Source: Actinomycetota bacterium
GTDB lineage: Bacteria > Actinomycetota > Actinomycetes > Nanopelagicales > Nanopelagicaceae
Assembly (NCBI GenBank): GCA_947372165.1
Contig: CANBSP010000007.1
Span: 17,523 to 81,522 of the forward strand
Direction: 5' to 3'
Length of the DNA stretch: 64,000 nucleotides
Shown: positions 51,019 to 61,024 of the stretch, piece after piece
How the letters are laid out: every line of letters begins with the position of its first letter
Position numbering within the stretch: position 1 is the stretch's first letter
Notes under the pieces: model-generated
The model's database searches: none
Told to the model about the DNA's origin: nothing
The model's input: the letters and a program-made list of their open reading frames with translations, nothing else
Program-made: the position numbers and the translations under genes

Positions 51019-53029
51019 TCTTTGGCGCTGCTTTCTTACGTGCCCGCTTTGCTGGCGCCTTTTTAGTATGAGCTTGCGTTGGGCTCTGTGAATTAGCAGG
51101 TGAAAGTGCAACCGGAGGCAAGTTCGACGGTACTCGATCCTCAGATCCAGTCCATGCTGGACGAGGATTTACTCGCTTGAGATTCTTAAAGAGTTCGGCA
51201 ATATCATCTTTGAGAAGTGTCTCGCGCTCGAGCAATTCGACAACCAACTTATCGAGAACAACACGATTTGCGACCAAGATATCAAATGCCTCTTGATGGG
51301 CATTCTGAATCAAGGTGCGAATCTCTTCATCGACGATGCCGGCAACCGCCTCTGAGTAATCGCGTTGGTGACCGTAATCGCGACCAAAGAATGGTTCGCC
51401 TTCGGCAGTTCCGAGTTTGATTGCACCGAGCCGTTCGGTCATTCCATATTGGGTGACCATGGCGCGAGCAAGGTTTGTCGCCTTCTCAATATCATTCGAT
51501 GCACCAGTGGTTGGATCATGGAAGATCAACTCTTCGGCTGCGCGACCACCGAGTGAATATGCCAATTGATCGAGCATCTGATTGCGCGTTGTCGCATAAC
51601 GATCTTCATCAGGTAAGACCATGGTGTATCCAAGTGCGCGACCGCGCGGCATGATCGTAATCTTATGGACCGGATCTGTATGTGGCAGAGCTGCTGCAAC
51701 GAGTGCGTGACCACCCTCGTGATAGGCGGTGATGCGTCGCTCTTCTTCAGTCATCAAGCGGGTCTTGCGTTGTGGGCCTGCCATGACGCGATCAATCGCT
51801 TCATCCATCGCCTCAGTAGTAATGACCTTGGCATTCTCACGAGCAGTCAGCAACGCCGCTTCATTTAAGACATTGGCAAGGTCTGCACCAGTGAATCCTG
51901 GTGTGCGCTTTGCAAAATCTGAAAGATCAACGGACTTCGCTATCGGCTTACCTTTGGCATGTACTTCAAGAATGGCGGTGCGACCCTTGAGATCTGGACG
52001 ATCGACTGGGATCTGACGATCAAAGCGACCTGGACGCAAGAGTGCCGGATCCAAAACATCTGGACGGTTAGAGGCCGCGATCAAGATGACCTGACCATTT
52101 GCCTCAAAGCCATCCATCTCAACGAGAAGTTGATTCAAAGTCTGTTCGCGTTCATCATGGCCACCACCAAGACCGGCACCACGTTGACGACCGACGGCAT
52201 CAATCTCATCGATAAAGATGATCGCTGGAGCATTTGCCTTCGCCTGAGCAAAGAGATCGCGGACACGTGCGGCACCAACGCCAACAAACATCTCGACAAA
52301 ATCTGAACCCGATATTGAATAGAACGGCGCATTCGCCTCACCAGCAACAGCGCGAGCAAGGAGGGTCTTTCCAGTTCCGGGTGGACCGTAAAGGAGCACG
52401 CCTTTAGGAATCTTTGCGCCGATATCTTGATACTTCTTTGGATCAGCTAAGAAATCTTTGATCTCACGAAGTTCTTGGACCGCTTCATCGGCGCCAGCAA
52501 CATCAGCGAAGGTGTTAGTAGGCGTCTCTTTGTTGTTGAGCTTCGCCTTCGATCGACCGAATTGGAAGACCTTATTTCCACCTTGTGCGTTACCCATAAA
52601 GAGCATCAAGAGGAAGCCAATAAGAAGGAACGGGCCAAAGCTATAGAGAAGTGAGGCTAGGAATGAGGTGGTTGGGATCTTTACATTCCACTCCTGTGGC
52701 GGTGGATTGCTCGTCAAGAGGTTGATAATCAATGGTTCTTGATTAGCAACATAGTTCGCTTCGAGCTTCTGCGAGCCCTTGTAATAAACGCCGCTCTTGA
52801 GTTTCACTTGGATAATCTGATCTTTATCGATCATCACTGCCGAGTCGACTTTATTATCCGAGAGTTCGGCGAGAATAGTCGAGGTATTTACCTTGATAAA
52901 TTGGTTGCCAGAGTTAGAGATACGACCAAAGACCCCGATGACGGCGATCGCGATGATGATCCAGAAGAGTGGGGTACGCACCCAACGTTGCATCCGCTTC
53001 TTGGGAAGTTTTACTTTCTTATCTGCCAC
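51011..53029 (-). CDS. ftsH: ATP-dependent zinc metalloprotease FtsH
   Basis: 672 residues. Two membrane spans (about 20-38 and 120-146) enclose the short external domain. The AAA core has Walker A GPPGTGKT (215-222), Walker B IFIDEIDA (271-278) and the second region of homology near 320-345. The protease motif is HEGGH (437-441; most homologues have HEAGH). The tail is basic and disordered. GTG start with GGAG. It degrades damaged and membrane proteins. First gene of the folate string and overlaps folE. Confidence 0.95.
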   Translation of the reverse strand: MADKKVKLPKKRMQRWVRTPLFWIIIAIAVIGVFGRISNSGNQFIKVNTSTILAELSDNKVDSAVMIDKDQIIQVKLKSGVYYKGSQKLEANYVANQEPLIINLLTSNPPPQEWNVKIPTTSFLASLLYSFGPFLLIGFLLMLFMGNAQGGNKVFQFGRSKAKLNNKETPTNTFADVAGADEAVQELREIKDFLADPKKYQDIGAKIPKGVLLYGPPGTGKTLLARAVAGEANAPFYSISGSDFVEMFVGVGAARVRDLFAQAKANAPAIIFIDEIDAVGRQRGAGLGGGHDEREQTLNQLLVEMDGFEANGQVILIAASNRPDVLDPALLRPGRFDRQIPVDRPDLKGRTAILEVHAKGKPIAKSVDLSDFAKRTPGFTGADLANVLNEAALLTARENAKVITTEAMDEAIDRVMAGPQRKTRLMTEEERRITAYHEGGHALVAAALPHTDPVHKITIMPRGRALGYTMVLPDEDRYATTRNQMLDQLAYSLGGRAAEELIFHDPTTGASNDIEKATNLARAMVTQYGMTERLGAIKLGTAEGEPFFGRDYGHQRDYSEAVAGIVDEEIRTLIQNAHQEAFDILVANRVVLDKLVVELLERETLLKDDIAELFKNLKRVNPRPAWTGSEDRVPSNLPPVALSPANSQSPTQAHTKKAPAKRARKKAAPKSE

Positions 53030-53051
53030 TTAATTAATCTCCAGAAATCTC

Positions 53052-53603
53052 TTATTGATAGACATGCTCTGCGAGCACGCCGATGAAATCTAAGTTGCGA
53101 TACTTCTCATTGAAATCTAGGCCGTACCCGATGACGAACTCCTTCGGAATATCGAAGCCAACATATTTCACATCGACATCAACCTTCGCAGCTTCTGGCT
53201 TACGGAGCATCGTGAGGATTTCTACACTCTGAGTTCCGCGTGATTCTAAATTCGACTTTAACCAAGCAAGGGTGAGTCCGGTATCGACGATATCTTCAAC
53301 GATCAAGACATGGCGGCCGGTGATATCGCGATCTAAATCTTTCAAGATGCGCACGACGCCGCTCGACTTGGTGCCAGAGCCATAACTTGAGACCGCCATC
53401 CAATCCATCTCGATATGGCGATTGAGCGCACGAGAGAAATCTGCCATCGTCATAACCGCACCTTTAAGGATTCCGATGATGAGGAGATCGCGACCTTCGT
53501 AATCGCTCTCTACCTGACGAGCTAACTCCTGCAGGCGTGCATTGATCTCTTCCCCTGTAACAATCACGCGGGCGATATCGGTTCCGGCTGTCGTGAGATC
53601 CAC
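53052..53603 (-). CDS. hpt: Hypoxanthine phosphoribosyltransferase
   Basis: 183 residues. The PRPP loop is VLIVEDIVDTGLT with the Glu103-Asp104 acidic pair, and the GILKGAVM loop precedes it. It salvages hypoxanthine and guanine to IMP and GMP. GTG start with AGAGGAG. It lies between tilS and ftsH in the order tilS-hpt-ftsH, which is conserved across actinobacteria. Confidence 0.93.
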   Translation of the reverse strand: MDLTTAGTDIARVIVTGEEINARLQELARQVESDYEGRDLLIIGILKGAVMTMADFSRALNRHIEMDWMAVSSYGSGTKSSGVVRILKDLDRDITGRHVLIVEDIVDTGLTLAWLKSNLESRGTQSVEILTMLRKPEAAKVDVDVKYVGFDIPKEFVIGYGLDFNEKYRNLDFIGVLAEHVYQ

Positions 53604-53661
53604 TGTGCTCCTCTGGTTAGGTCTACGTAGGTAAGTCTGTAAAGGTCAGTCGGTTCTAGCG

Positions 53662-54621
53662 TTAACTGGTCTGCAAGAGTGAAAGTCTGCCCGAAATTCG
53701 GGAAACCTTCACACCGCCAGGAAGTGAGACCTCTCCTTGGCCGGCCCACGCGGTAATCAAAGCCTCGACTGGGGCCAAATGGTCGGCTGTGAGCGTGCCT
53801 GGGGGTGATCCCGCCTCATAGATTGCGGCCCGAAGGACGCGGGCCCGGATCGCTGTGGGAATTTGGGCGAGTTCGTCACAGATGAGATCGGGGTGTGACT
53901 GCCGGTACTGCTGGGCAAGGAGGTCCAAGGCATCGGCATCTTCACGTGCGATTTTGGCACCGCGCGCCAGAGCTTCGACAATTCCGGGACCAAGTTCGGA
54001 CTCCATCAACGGCAGAATATTTTTTCGAATTCGAACTCGTGTGAAATCTTCATTCTCGTTATGAGGATCAGACCAAAAGGTAATTCCTTGTTCATTGCAT
54101 GATGCAACTGTTGTCGCCCGATCAACAGTGAGAAGTGGGCGAAGATATTTTCCATCTGCGGAGACTGGTGCCATTCCACTCAAAGAGCGAGTTCCTGATC
54201 CGCGTGCTAATCCAAGAAGGACGGTCTCGGCCTGATCATTACGCGTATGTCCAAGGAAGATCGATCTCGCAGAAAATTCCTGAAGCGCTGCATCAAAGGC
54301 CGAGTAACGCGCACGACGTGCCGAACTCTCGAGGCCATCGGTGATTTCAACATTCACCCGTCGGATATCAATCTGATGAAATCCAAGATTTGTTAATTGC
54401 TGCGCCGTTGCTTCGGCAATTTTTTCTGATCCTGGTTGAAGTCCATGATCGATAATGATCGGGACCAAATTGATTGCGAGTTCTCGTGATTCAAGAATTA
54501 GAGCGCGAGCGAGTGCCAAAGAATCTGCGCCACCAGATACTGCGATGAGAATATTTTCTCCGGCGCCCACTCCTTCAAGGAATGGCCGAACTGCTTGTCT
54601 CACAACAAGGGTCGCCTTCAT
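53662..54621 (-). CDS. tilS: tRNA(Ile)-lysidine synthase
   Basis: 319 residues, short form ending after the N-type pyrophosphatase domain and a small C-terminal domain. The P-loop is SGGADS (29-34), followed by ALARALI and the IIDHGLQPGS region. It converts the wobble C of the tRNA-Ile CAU anticodon to lysidine so that AUA is read. Leaderless: TAAGAT, six bases, ATG. Confidence 0.93.
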   Translation of the reverse strand: MKATLVVRQAVRPFLEGVGAGENILIAVSGGADSLALARALILESRELAINLVPIIIDHGLQPGSEKIAEATAQQLTNLGFHQIDIRRVNVEITDGLESSARRARYSAFDAALQEFSARSIFLGHTRNDQAETVLLGLARGSGTRSLSGMAPVSADGKYLRPLLTVDRATTVASCNEQGITFWSDPHNENEDFTRVRIRKNILPLMESELGPGIVEALARGAKIAREDADALDLLAQQYRQSHPDLICDELAQIPTAIRARVLRAAIYEAGSPPGTLTADHLAPVEALITAWAGQGEVSLPGGVKVSRISGRLSLLQTS

Positions 54622-54633
54622 GGGGCTATCTTA
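54622..54633 (-). promoter_or_regulatory. Leaderless -10 box of tilS
   Basis: TAAGAT at 54628..54633, six bases, ATG at 54621; identical in box and spacing to the promoters at 1672 and 62710. Confidence 0.55.
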
Positions 54634-54653
54634 AAGAGTAAATGGGAAGAGCG

Positions 54654-55868
54654 TTAGACCCGTCCACCAGATGGCATAAGCCCTTGGATGCTATAGATAT
54701 TTGAATAGAGCAGACCCTTGCCCTTGGAGTTTGCCTCCCACATCATGCCGCCGCCAGCGTAGATCGTGATGTGATGGATATTTTGGACGCTGCCATCAAA
54801 GGAGTAGAAGAGCAGATCACCCGGAATAAGTTGAGTGAGCGGTACGCGCTTGGTATCAACAAAGTAGAGCGCTGCATTCAGACGCGACCAGTTGGGATAT
54901 CCCAAACCAGCTGATTTATAAGCGGCGTAGACCAATCCCGAACAGTCGAAGGAGCTCGGTCCTTGTGCGCCCCAGACATATGGCTTTCGAGCAAGCACTT
55001 GCACCTTGGCAAAGGCCACTGCTGCCGCACGTATCGCATCAGTCGAACGAGTTGTGGATCGACCCTTGAAGCCACGATCTGGCCAGATCTTTGCTTGATA
55101 CTTTGTCGTCGTCGCGGTCGCCGCATTCGCTTCTTCAAGAATAGAAAGTTGGAGTTGTTGTTCGAGTGTCAAACGAATTGAGCGAGCCTTTGCGAGTTCG
55201 GCCATTAATTTATTCTGAATAGCGAGCAATCGATTCACTTCTTTTTGTTGAATCGCCTTTGCATCATCAGCAACCTTCTTCGCCGCCGCAACCTTTGCAG
55301 TCGCAACAACTTGTAGCGCCTTGGTTCGTTCAGCTTCAGCCTGCGCAGCTTTTGCAACGACCATTGCCGCTTGGTATCTCGCTAACGCAGTCGAGTTACT
55401 TGCACCAAGTTGATTAAGAGTATTGAGGCGATCGATGAGATCTTGCGGTCCATTTGAATGAAGAACTGACTCAAGATCGGTGAAACCCGAACCCATGATG
55501 TAGGCATTCTGTGCCATGCGACCGATCTGGCGATTCTGTTCGGCGACCGCTGCCGCAGTCAGGGCCGCATGTGCTGCCGCGGCATTTGCTTTACTCGTCG
55601 CGACTGCTAAATCAGATTGAGCTTGTACATATTTGGCATGTGCGGCTGCTGCAACAGCAGTTAATTGTCGAAGTGTTCCTTTTGCCTGATTTAATTTCGA
55701 AGCGGCGGCATTTGCAGAGGCTTGCTTCGCGGCTTCGGCTGCTTTTGCGGCATCAATCTGCGCCTTCGTTGGCTTTGGCGTCTTGGCAGATGCGCCATCA
55801 ATCGCGGTGCTCGTCGCGCCAAAAACAAGCGCGCCAATAATGGCAGCACTCATCAGACGATTCTTCAC
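54654..55868 (-). CDS. Secreted NlpC/P60 peptidoglycan hydrolase with coiled coil
   Basis: 404 residues. Signal peptide 1-28, then an Ala/Lys-rich coiled coil (about 30-250) of the RipA/CwlO type, a short linker, and an NlpC/P60 domain (about 285-390). The catalytic cysteine is Cys309 in FDCSGLVY, and His366 (HHITIY) is the second catalytic residue. It should cut stem peptides in peptidoglycan during growth or division, with the coiled coil holding it inactive until an FtsEX-type partner acts. GTG start with GAGGAG. Confidence 0.9.
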   Translation of the reverse strand: MKNRLMSAAIIGALVFGATSTAIDGASAKTPKPTKAQIDAAKAAEAAKQASANAAASKLNQAKGTLRQLTAVAAAAHAKYVQAQSDLAVATSKANAAAAHAALTAAAVAEQNRQIGRMAQNAYIMGSGFTDLESVLHSNGPQDLIDRLNTLNQLGASNSTALARYQAAMVVAKAAQAEAERTKALQVVATAKVAAAKKVADDAKAIQQKEVNRLLAIQNKLMAELAKARSIRLTLEQQLQLSILEEANAATATTTKYQAKIWPDRGFKGRSTTRSTDAIRAAAVAFAKVQVLARKPYVWGAQGPSSFDCSGLVYAAYKSAGLGYPNWSRLNAALYFVDTKRVPLTQLIPGDLLFYSFDGSVQNIHHITIYAGGGMMWEANSKGKGLLYSNIYSIQGLMPSGGRV

Positions 55869-55953
55869 GCGATTTACTCCTCGGGGTCGCCGTAATTTTA
55901 CGGTGCGACCCTGTGAAATCGCGGGTGAAACGGGCTACTAACGGCCGAATCTT

Positions 55954-56745
55954 CTAGTTAGCTACATCTCGTCGCTTGAAGAGAAGTGAGACGATCGTGG
56001 CACTTGAAATGAGATAGATCGCAACCATGGTTAATGAATGCTGATAAGTAAATGTGAAGTTCTGGGTCGTTGTGAGATTGGTGATGTTCTGGCCCGGGAG
56101 CCATTTTGCAGTGCTCGTCACAAGACCAGCCAAGATATTTTCTAGGATCAAGAACCAGATCACACCGGTCGCAATCGCACTGATTGGTGATCTGAAGAGC
56201 AGACCAAGGATCATGCCAACGGTTCCGAATGAGATGACGCTCAGCAAGACATTGCCCAATGAGGAAGCAAGCGCGGTGAGACCGGCACTTGTTGTCCACG
56301 AAGTTGTCGTGACGTGGGCGTGAGGTGCCAGAAGATAGGCGACGATCACACTTGAGATCAGCGATAAGAGCACCATCAACATTGCAAAGAGCACCATCGA
56401 GAGATATTTGCCCGCAAGAATCTTCATACGCGCTGGTTGGCGAACTAAGAGATTTCGGAGAGTTCCGTATGTGTACTCCTGCGCTGTTTGTGATGCGAAG
56501 ATGCAGAGCGCAACAATGCCGAGCAAGAAGGCCACGAGATTAAAGCCGTAGATGATTCCTTTTGGTGTGCTGAGGAATTGCGCCGTCACCATCTCGCCGC
56601 GTCGACCATTTCCATTGGGATCGCCCACTCGCCAGAAGGTCAAGAAGGTAAAGAGCGTTGTCAGAAGCGTCACGATCGCCATGGTCGAAAGAAGGAGCGT
56701 TGGTCGGCGAAGTTTGCGCATCTCAGCCCAGATGACATTGATCAT
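55954..56745 (-). CDS. ABC-2 type exporter permease
   Basis: 263 residues, six membrane segments, no N-terminal or C-terminal extra domain. TYGTLRNLLVRQPARMKILAGKYLS is the intracellular coupling region. It overlaps the ATPase gene by 4 bp (ATGA), so the pair forms one exporter. The exported compound is unknown; the single-domain form is common for antibiotics, lipids or stress-related export. Confidence 0.87.
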   Translation of the reverse strand: MINVIWAEMRKLRRPTLLLSTMAIVTLLTTLFTFLTFWRVGDPNGNGRRGEMVTAQFLSTPKGIIYGFNLVAFLLGIVALCIFASQTAQEYTYGTLRNLLVRQPARMKILAGKYLSMVLFAMLMVLLSLISSVIVAYLLAPHAHVTTTSWTTSAGLTALASSLGNVLLSVISFGTVGMILGLLFRSPISAIATGVIWFLILENILAGLVTSTAKWLPGQNITNLTTTQNFTFTYQHSLTMVAIYLISSATIVSLLFKRRDVAN

Positions 56746-57659
56746 TGGCTATCTCCTGTCATTTCGAAGAAGGTCTCTTCTAGGGTCGGTAGTACTGATG
56801 TAAGAGATGCGAGAGTGATCCCCGCTTCAAAGGCCAAGCGATTGAGAGTGGGTGCCCATTCCGCCGGACTCAAAATATGTGCAGCGCCATCGATAATCGA
56901 TACTGAGTGATCGTGCTTCTTGACGATATCGAGAAGCTTTGTGATATCGACGTGATATTCGGGCTTTGCAACCAAGATCGGTTGTTGTGCAGCGAGGAGA
57001 TCGGCGGTGCGACCGTTATAGATCACCTTACCTTCGCGCAACATCACGAGATGTTCGGCAATCATCTCTAACTCTGAAAGTAAATGTGATGAGACGAAGA
57101 CGCTTGTGCCACCGAGTGCCAGGTCTTTGATGAGCGAGCGCACTTCGTGGATGCCATTGGGATCGAGTCCATTTGTTGGCTCATCAAGAACGAGCAAGTG
57201 TGGATTTGGCAGGAGCGCTGCGGCAATTCCAAGGCGCTGCTTCATTCCTAATGAATAGGTCTTGAATTTTGAACCACCGCGATCACCGAGGCCAACCCTT
57301 TCAAGAAGTGGATCGACGATCGATTGATCAAAGCCGCCGAGTGATGCGAGGACGCGCAGATTCTCGCGACCCGAGAGGGCCGGGTAGAAGGCTGGGCCTT
57401 CAATCATCGCGCCCACGCGCGGTAGGTATTTTTCGGGGTGGGTGATCTCTTCACCGAGAACGGTTCCGGTTCCGGCAGAAGGAGTGATCAAACCAAGGAG
57501 CATGCGAATCGTTGTGGTCTTACCCGAGCCATTAGGCCCAACAAATCCGCAGACGGTGCCGAGTGGGACAGAGAAGGTTGCATGCGAGAGAGCGGTGCGT
57601 TCGCCGTAAATCTTGGTGAGATCGGTGACCGAGATAGCGAGATGAGAGCTGTTAGCCAT
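56742..57659 (-). CDS. ABC exporter ATPase (DrrA/BcrA-like)
   Basis: 305 residues. Walker A GPNGSGKTT, the signature YSLGMKQRLG (SLGM in place of SGGQ, normal for this group), Walker B LLVLDEPTNGLDP. The C-terminal 90 residues are the extension typical of the BcrA/DrrA group. Leaderless (TAGCCT, six bases, ATG), divergent from metZ with 29 bp between starts. Confidence 0.9.
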   Translation of the reverse strand: MANSSHLAISVTDLTKIYGERTALSHATFSVPLGTVCGFVGPNGSGKTTTIRMLLGLITPSAGTGTVLGEEITHPEKYLPRVGAMIEGPAFYPALSGRENLRVLASLGGFDQSIVDPLLERVGLGDRGGSKFKTYSLGMKQRLGIAAALLPNPHLLVLDEPTNGLDPNGIHEVRSLIKDLALGGTSVFVSSHLLSELEMIAEHLVMLREGKVIYNGRTADLLAAQQPILVAKPEYHVDITKLLDIVKKHDHSVSIIDGAAHILSPAEWAPTLNRLAFEAGITLASLTSVLPTLEETFFEMTGDSQ

Positions 57660-57688
57660 GATTACAGGCTAACGCCTATTATTACTCC
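57660..57688. promoter_or_regulatory. 29-bp divergent leaderless promoter pair, ABC exporter / metZ
   Basis: TAGCCT on minus (57666..57671), six bases from the ATPase ATG; TATTAT on plus (57677..57682), six bases from the metZ GTG. Five bases separate the two boxes. Confidence 0.6.
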
Positions 57689-58915
57689 GTGACTGATAAC
57701 AACCGCCCATGGGGATATCGCGAAGAAACTCACGGCAAAAACCCAGAATGGCAGCTCCATCCCGATACGGAGAGCGTACGTGCTGGCCTTGCTCGATCTG
57801 GTTTTGGTGAGACAGGCGAAGCGCTCTATCTCTCATCTGGCTTTACCTATGGATCAGCTGAAGAAGCCGTTGCATCATTTGCCGACGAGACCGATCATTA
57901 TCTTTATAGTCGATTCCACAATCCAACAGTCTCTGTCTTTGAGAAGCGCCTCGCTGCGATCGAAGGGGCCGAACTCTGCGTCGCTACCGGATCCGGTATG
58001 TCTGCGATGTTTGCATCAATTGCATGTTTAGTTTCGCAAGGAGATCACATCGTCGCATCAGCATCGATGTTTAGCTCGTGTTATGTCGTACTTGCGGAGA
58101 TTCTTCCTAAGTGGGGCGTCACTGTTGAATTTGTAAAGGGATCTGAGAAGGCCGATTGGGAGAAGGCTCTCAATCGTCCAACGAAGGCGGTCTTCATTGA
58201 GACACCAAGTAATCCAATGCTTGAGATTGTCGATATCGCCATGGTCAGCGAGCTCGCTCATAAAGTTGGCGCAACGGTGATCGTTGATAACGTCATGGCC
58301 TCACCAATTTTGCAGAAGCCACTTCAACATGGCGCAGATGTGATCATGTATTCGGCGACCAAACATATCGATGGTCAAGGTCGCGTATTAGGTGGTGCCA
58401 TTCTCGGCAGCACCGATTACATCATCAACCACTTGCAACCATTCACTCGTCATACTGGTCCTAACCTCAGCGCTTTCAATGCCTGGGTCTTACTCAAATC
58501 TCTTGAAACACTCGGCATGCGCGTCGAACGTATGAACTCCAATGCGCAGGCAGTTGCTGAATTCCTCTCATCACATCCAAAGGTTGAGGCAGTGAACTAT
58601 CCAGGCCTCAAGAGCCACCCTGGTTACGCAATCAACTCTCGCCAGATGGCCGGTGGCGGAACAACGATGAGCCTTACGCTCAAAGGTGGCCAATCTGCCC
58701 TCTTCGAAGCGATGAATAAGCTCGTCGTAATCGATATCTCCAATAATCTGGGTGATAGCAAATCACTCATTACCCACCCAGCTTCGACCACACATCGTCG
58801 CTTGGCCCCGGAAATTCGTGCTGATCTTGGTATTACTGATTCCCTTGCCCGGCTCTCAGTGGGACTCGAGCATTCATCAGATCTCATCAAGGATCTTGAG
58901 AGAGCGCTCGGATAA
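57689..58915 (+). CDS. metZ: O-succinylhomoserine sulfhydrylase
   Basis: 408 residues, gamma-family PLP enzyme. The PLP lysine is Lys225 in YSATKHIDGQG and the cofactor aspartate is Asp200 (VIVDN). SRFHNPTVSVFE at about 74-85 and GLEHSSDL near the end are family features; the sequence fits MetZ better than MetB or MetY. It makes homocysteine directly from an acylated homoserine and sulfide. GTG start, leaderless. Confidence 0.9.
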   Translation: MTDNNRPWGYREETHGKNPEWQLHPDTESVRAGLARSGFGETGEALYLSSGFTYGSAEEAVASFADETDHYLYSRFHNPTVSVFEKRLAAIEGAELCVATGSGMSAMFASIACLVSQGDHIVASASMFSSCYVVLAEILPKWGVTVEFVKGSEKADWEKALNRPTKAVFIETPSNPMLEIVDIAMVSELAHKVGATVIVDNVMASPILQKPLQHGADVIMYSATKHIDGQGRVLGGAILGSTDYIINHLQPFTRHTGPNLSAFNAWVLLKSLETLGMRVERMNSNAQAVAEFLSSHPKVEAVNYPGLKSHPGYAINSRQMAGGGTTMSLTLKGGQSALFEAMNKLVVIDISNNLGDSKSLITHPASTTHRRLAPEIRADLGITDSLARLSVGLEHSSDLIKDLERALG

Positions 58916-58920
58916 CGAGA

Positions 58921-59787
58921 TTACTTAAGTAAGACTCCAGCAACGAGCAGGACTGAGTAGGCGCTTAAGTAGGTAATCGACCAGTGAAAGAGTTTTGCCG
59001 CTGACTTCTCAGATTCTGGACTGTTGATCTTCGTGAGTGTAGTTCCAAATCCAAGTGCCAAGATAAATGTGATCGCAGCAGTCCACCATGGCAGATGCGC
59101 ACTCTGAACAACAGCGAGTGATGTTAAGAACATTCCGGTTGTGTGAAAGAGCATCTGCATCTGAACATTGCGAAGAGTTGCAACAACCGGCAACATCGGA
59201 ATCCCAGCGGCCGCATAATCATCTTTATATTTAATCGCGAGCGCCCAGAAGTGTGGCGGAGTCCAGAAGAAGATAAGAGCAAAGAAGAGCCAGGCAGTGA
59301 GCGAGAGTGAATTCGTAATTGCTGCCCAACCAATGAGTACCGGCATGCATCCAGCGATGCCACCCCACACAATATTTTGCGAGGTGCGGCGCTTGAGACC
59401 CATTGTGTAGAAGAAGACATAGAAGATGATGGCGAGCGCAGTAAGGATTGTGGCCCAGACTGTTGTGAAGATATAGAAAATAGCGAGCGAGATGAGAGTG
59501 ATTGCTGATGCAAAGATGATCGCTGCGCTCTTACTCATATCTCCGTTCACGAGTGGACGCTTTGAGGTGCGTGCCATCAACCGATCAGATTCAACTTCGA
59601 TCACCATGTTGTAGGCATTGGATGCCCCAGCGGCGAGAGTGCCGCCAATTAAGGTAGCGATGGTCACCTTTAAGCCAGGTACGCCATCTGCAGCCAAGAA
59701 GAGGGCTGGCAGGGTCGTGACCAATAAGAGTTCGACCACACGCAGCTTCATGAGCGCGATATAGGGGCGGACTGAAGTGGCGGGCAT
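58921..59787 (-). CDS. ctaB: Protoheme IX farnesyltransferase (heme O synthase)
   Basis: 288 residues, about eight to nine membrane segments, UbiA superfamily. The prenyl-diphosphate motif is MVIEVESDRLMARTSKRPL (quoted in part: N-A-Y-N, D-R-L-M, R-T, R-P-L); two usual aspartates are glutamates here. The second motif is KYKDDYAAAGIPMLP. It attaches a farnesyl group to heme B to form heme O for the cytochrome oxidase. TAGAGT lies seven bases before the ATG. It ends 6 bp after the convergent metZ stop. Confidence 0.92.
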   Translation of the reverse strand: MPATSVRPYIALMKLRVVELLLVTTLPALFLAADGVPGLKVTIATLIGGTLAAGASNAYNMVIEVESDRLMARTSKRPLVNGDMSKSAAIIFASAITLISLAIFYIFTTVWATILTALAIIFYVFFYTMGLKRRTSQNIVWGGIAGCMPVLIGWAAITNSLSLTAWLFFALIFFWTPPHFWALAIKYKDDYAAAGIPMLPVVATLRNVQMQMLFHTTGMFLTSLAVVQSAHLPWWTAAITFILALGFGTTLTKINSPESEKSAAKLFHWSITYLSAYSVLLVAGVLLK

Positions 59788-59800
59788 AGCGTGAACTCTA
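59788..59800 (-). promoter_or_regulatory. Leaderless -10 box of ctaB
   Basis: TAGAGT at 59795..59800, seven bases to the ATG at 59787. Confidence 0.45.
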
Positions 59801-59825
59801 GAGGTTACTTGGGCAATACGGCGTC

Positions 59826-60980
59826 TTACGGGGTTTTTGGTGCTGGGCGGGCAATGGTCGCGAGCATCTTGTCCATTGTGACCCGAGCCGCACTTCGAGC
59901 GCTCTCACGGTTGATGATCTGATTGGCAATAAAGGTGAAGACATATTGCTTATCGCCGACGTTCACAAAGCCTGCCAGGCTCACGGTGTTATCAATCCAC
60001 CCAGTCTTCGCCCGGACTAGGCCGACGGCTTTCGGCGCATCCTTGATGAATCGGTTTTTCAATGTCCCGGTCTCACCAGCGAGTGGAAGTCCCTTATAGA
60101 TATCAACCAAATCGGGATTGCGTTTAATCTCAACCAATAATGATGCGATGGTCAGTGCTGAGACTCGTGTTGCATGAGAGAGGCCATTTCCATCTTCAAC
60201 ATAGAGACCATTACTTGAAACTTTCAGTGCCGTCAAAGTCTTCTCAAATGCCGATTGCAATCCAGATATATCGTTTGCGAATCCAAGCCTCTTCGCCGAG
60301 AGATAGGCGAGACGGTTCGCCAAAATATTATCGCTGTAGAGAAGTGTGAAGGCGATAATCTCTTTGAGTGATGGCGATGTGACGCTCTCAATAATCTTTT
60401 CAGGCGCAGCAGTCGCCGCCGCACTACTGCCCACACGAACAGTTGTTATCTCGACTCTTCCTTTAAAGAATTTCTGCAGAAGTGCAAGGTCGGTTGAATA
60501 AACATTTGTATAGTCAAGTGTGATGGCCTTCAGGTTTGGGTGAAGTTCTAAGACTTTATTGATGAGTGTTGGTAGATAAGCTCGGTGATACTTCTTCGCT
60601 TCAAAGGCGCTCGCGGTAAGCCAGGGATCGGATTCACCAACAAGCAAGAAGGTGTTGGGATCGGAGGTTTCGCTGATTTTTGTTGTGAAGCGCTGATCTG
60701 GACCAAAGGTATTAAGCGCTGTAGTTGTTGAAATTAATTTAAGAACAGATGCTGGTGCGCGCAGAATATTTGCACCTCGTTGATAGATCGTCTGACCTGT
60801 CTCAGGATCAACCAGAACGATGCCAGGATTTCGAAGCGTCGGTGATTTCGCCAAGGTAATGAAGCTGGTTGGGATGGTGAGCGCATGCACCGGCACTTGG
60901 GATGCAAGGATTAAAGCGCCAGAGAGGGCAGCGATGAGTGAGGCTCTTACCCCAGAACGGGCTCCACTCGTGACGCGCAT
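59826..60980 (-). CDS. dacB: D-alanyl-D-alanine carboxypeptidase (PBP4, DacB)
   Basis: 384 residues with an N-terminal signal/anchor (1-33). The serine hydrolase motifs are SVLK (Ser78/Lys81), SDN (YSDNILANRLA) and KTG (VRAKTGWID), as in the S13 PBP4 class. It trims or cuts peptidoglycan cross-links outside the membrane and should bind penicillin. In many actinobacteria dacB neighbours tilS-hpt; here it is separated. CATAAT lies seven bases before the start (divergent with the methyltransferase gene). Confidence 0.9.
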   Translation of the reverse strand: MRVTSGARSGVRASLIAALSGALILASQVPVHALTIPTSFITLAKSPTLRNPGIVLVDPETGQTIYQRGANILRAPASVLKLISTTTALNTFGPDQRFTTKISETSDPNTFLLVGESDPWLTASAFEAKKYHRAYLPTLINKVLELHPNLKAITLDYTNVYSTDLALLQKFFKGRVEITTVRVGSSAAATAAPEKIIESVTSPSLKEIIAFTLLYSDNILANRLAYLSAKRLGFANDISGLQSAFEKTLTALKVSSNGLYVEDGNGLSHATRVSALTIASLLVEIKRNPDLVDIYKGLPLAGETGTLKNRFIKDAPKAVGLVRAKTGWIDNTVSLAGFVNVGDKQYVFTFIANQIINRESARSAARVTMDKMLATIARPAPKTP

Positions 60981-61024
60981 GGTGAGGATTATGCCCTGTC
61001 GACTCTCTTATTTAGAGTTATCTC
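60981..61024. promoter_or_regulatory. Divergent leaderless promoter pair, dacB / SpoU
   Basis: CATAAT on minus (60988..60993), seven bases from the dacB ATG; TAGAGT on plus (61013..61018), six bases from the methyltransferase ATG. Confidence 0.55.
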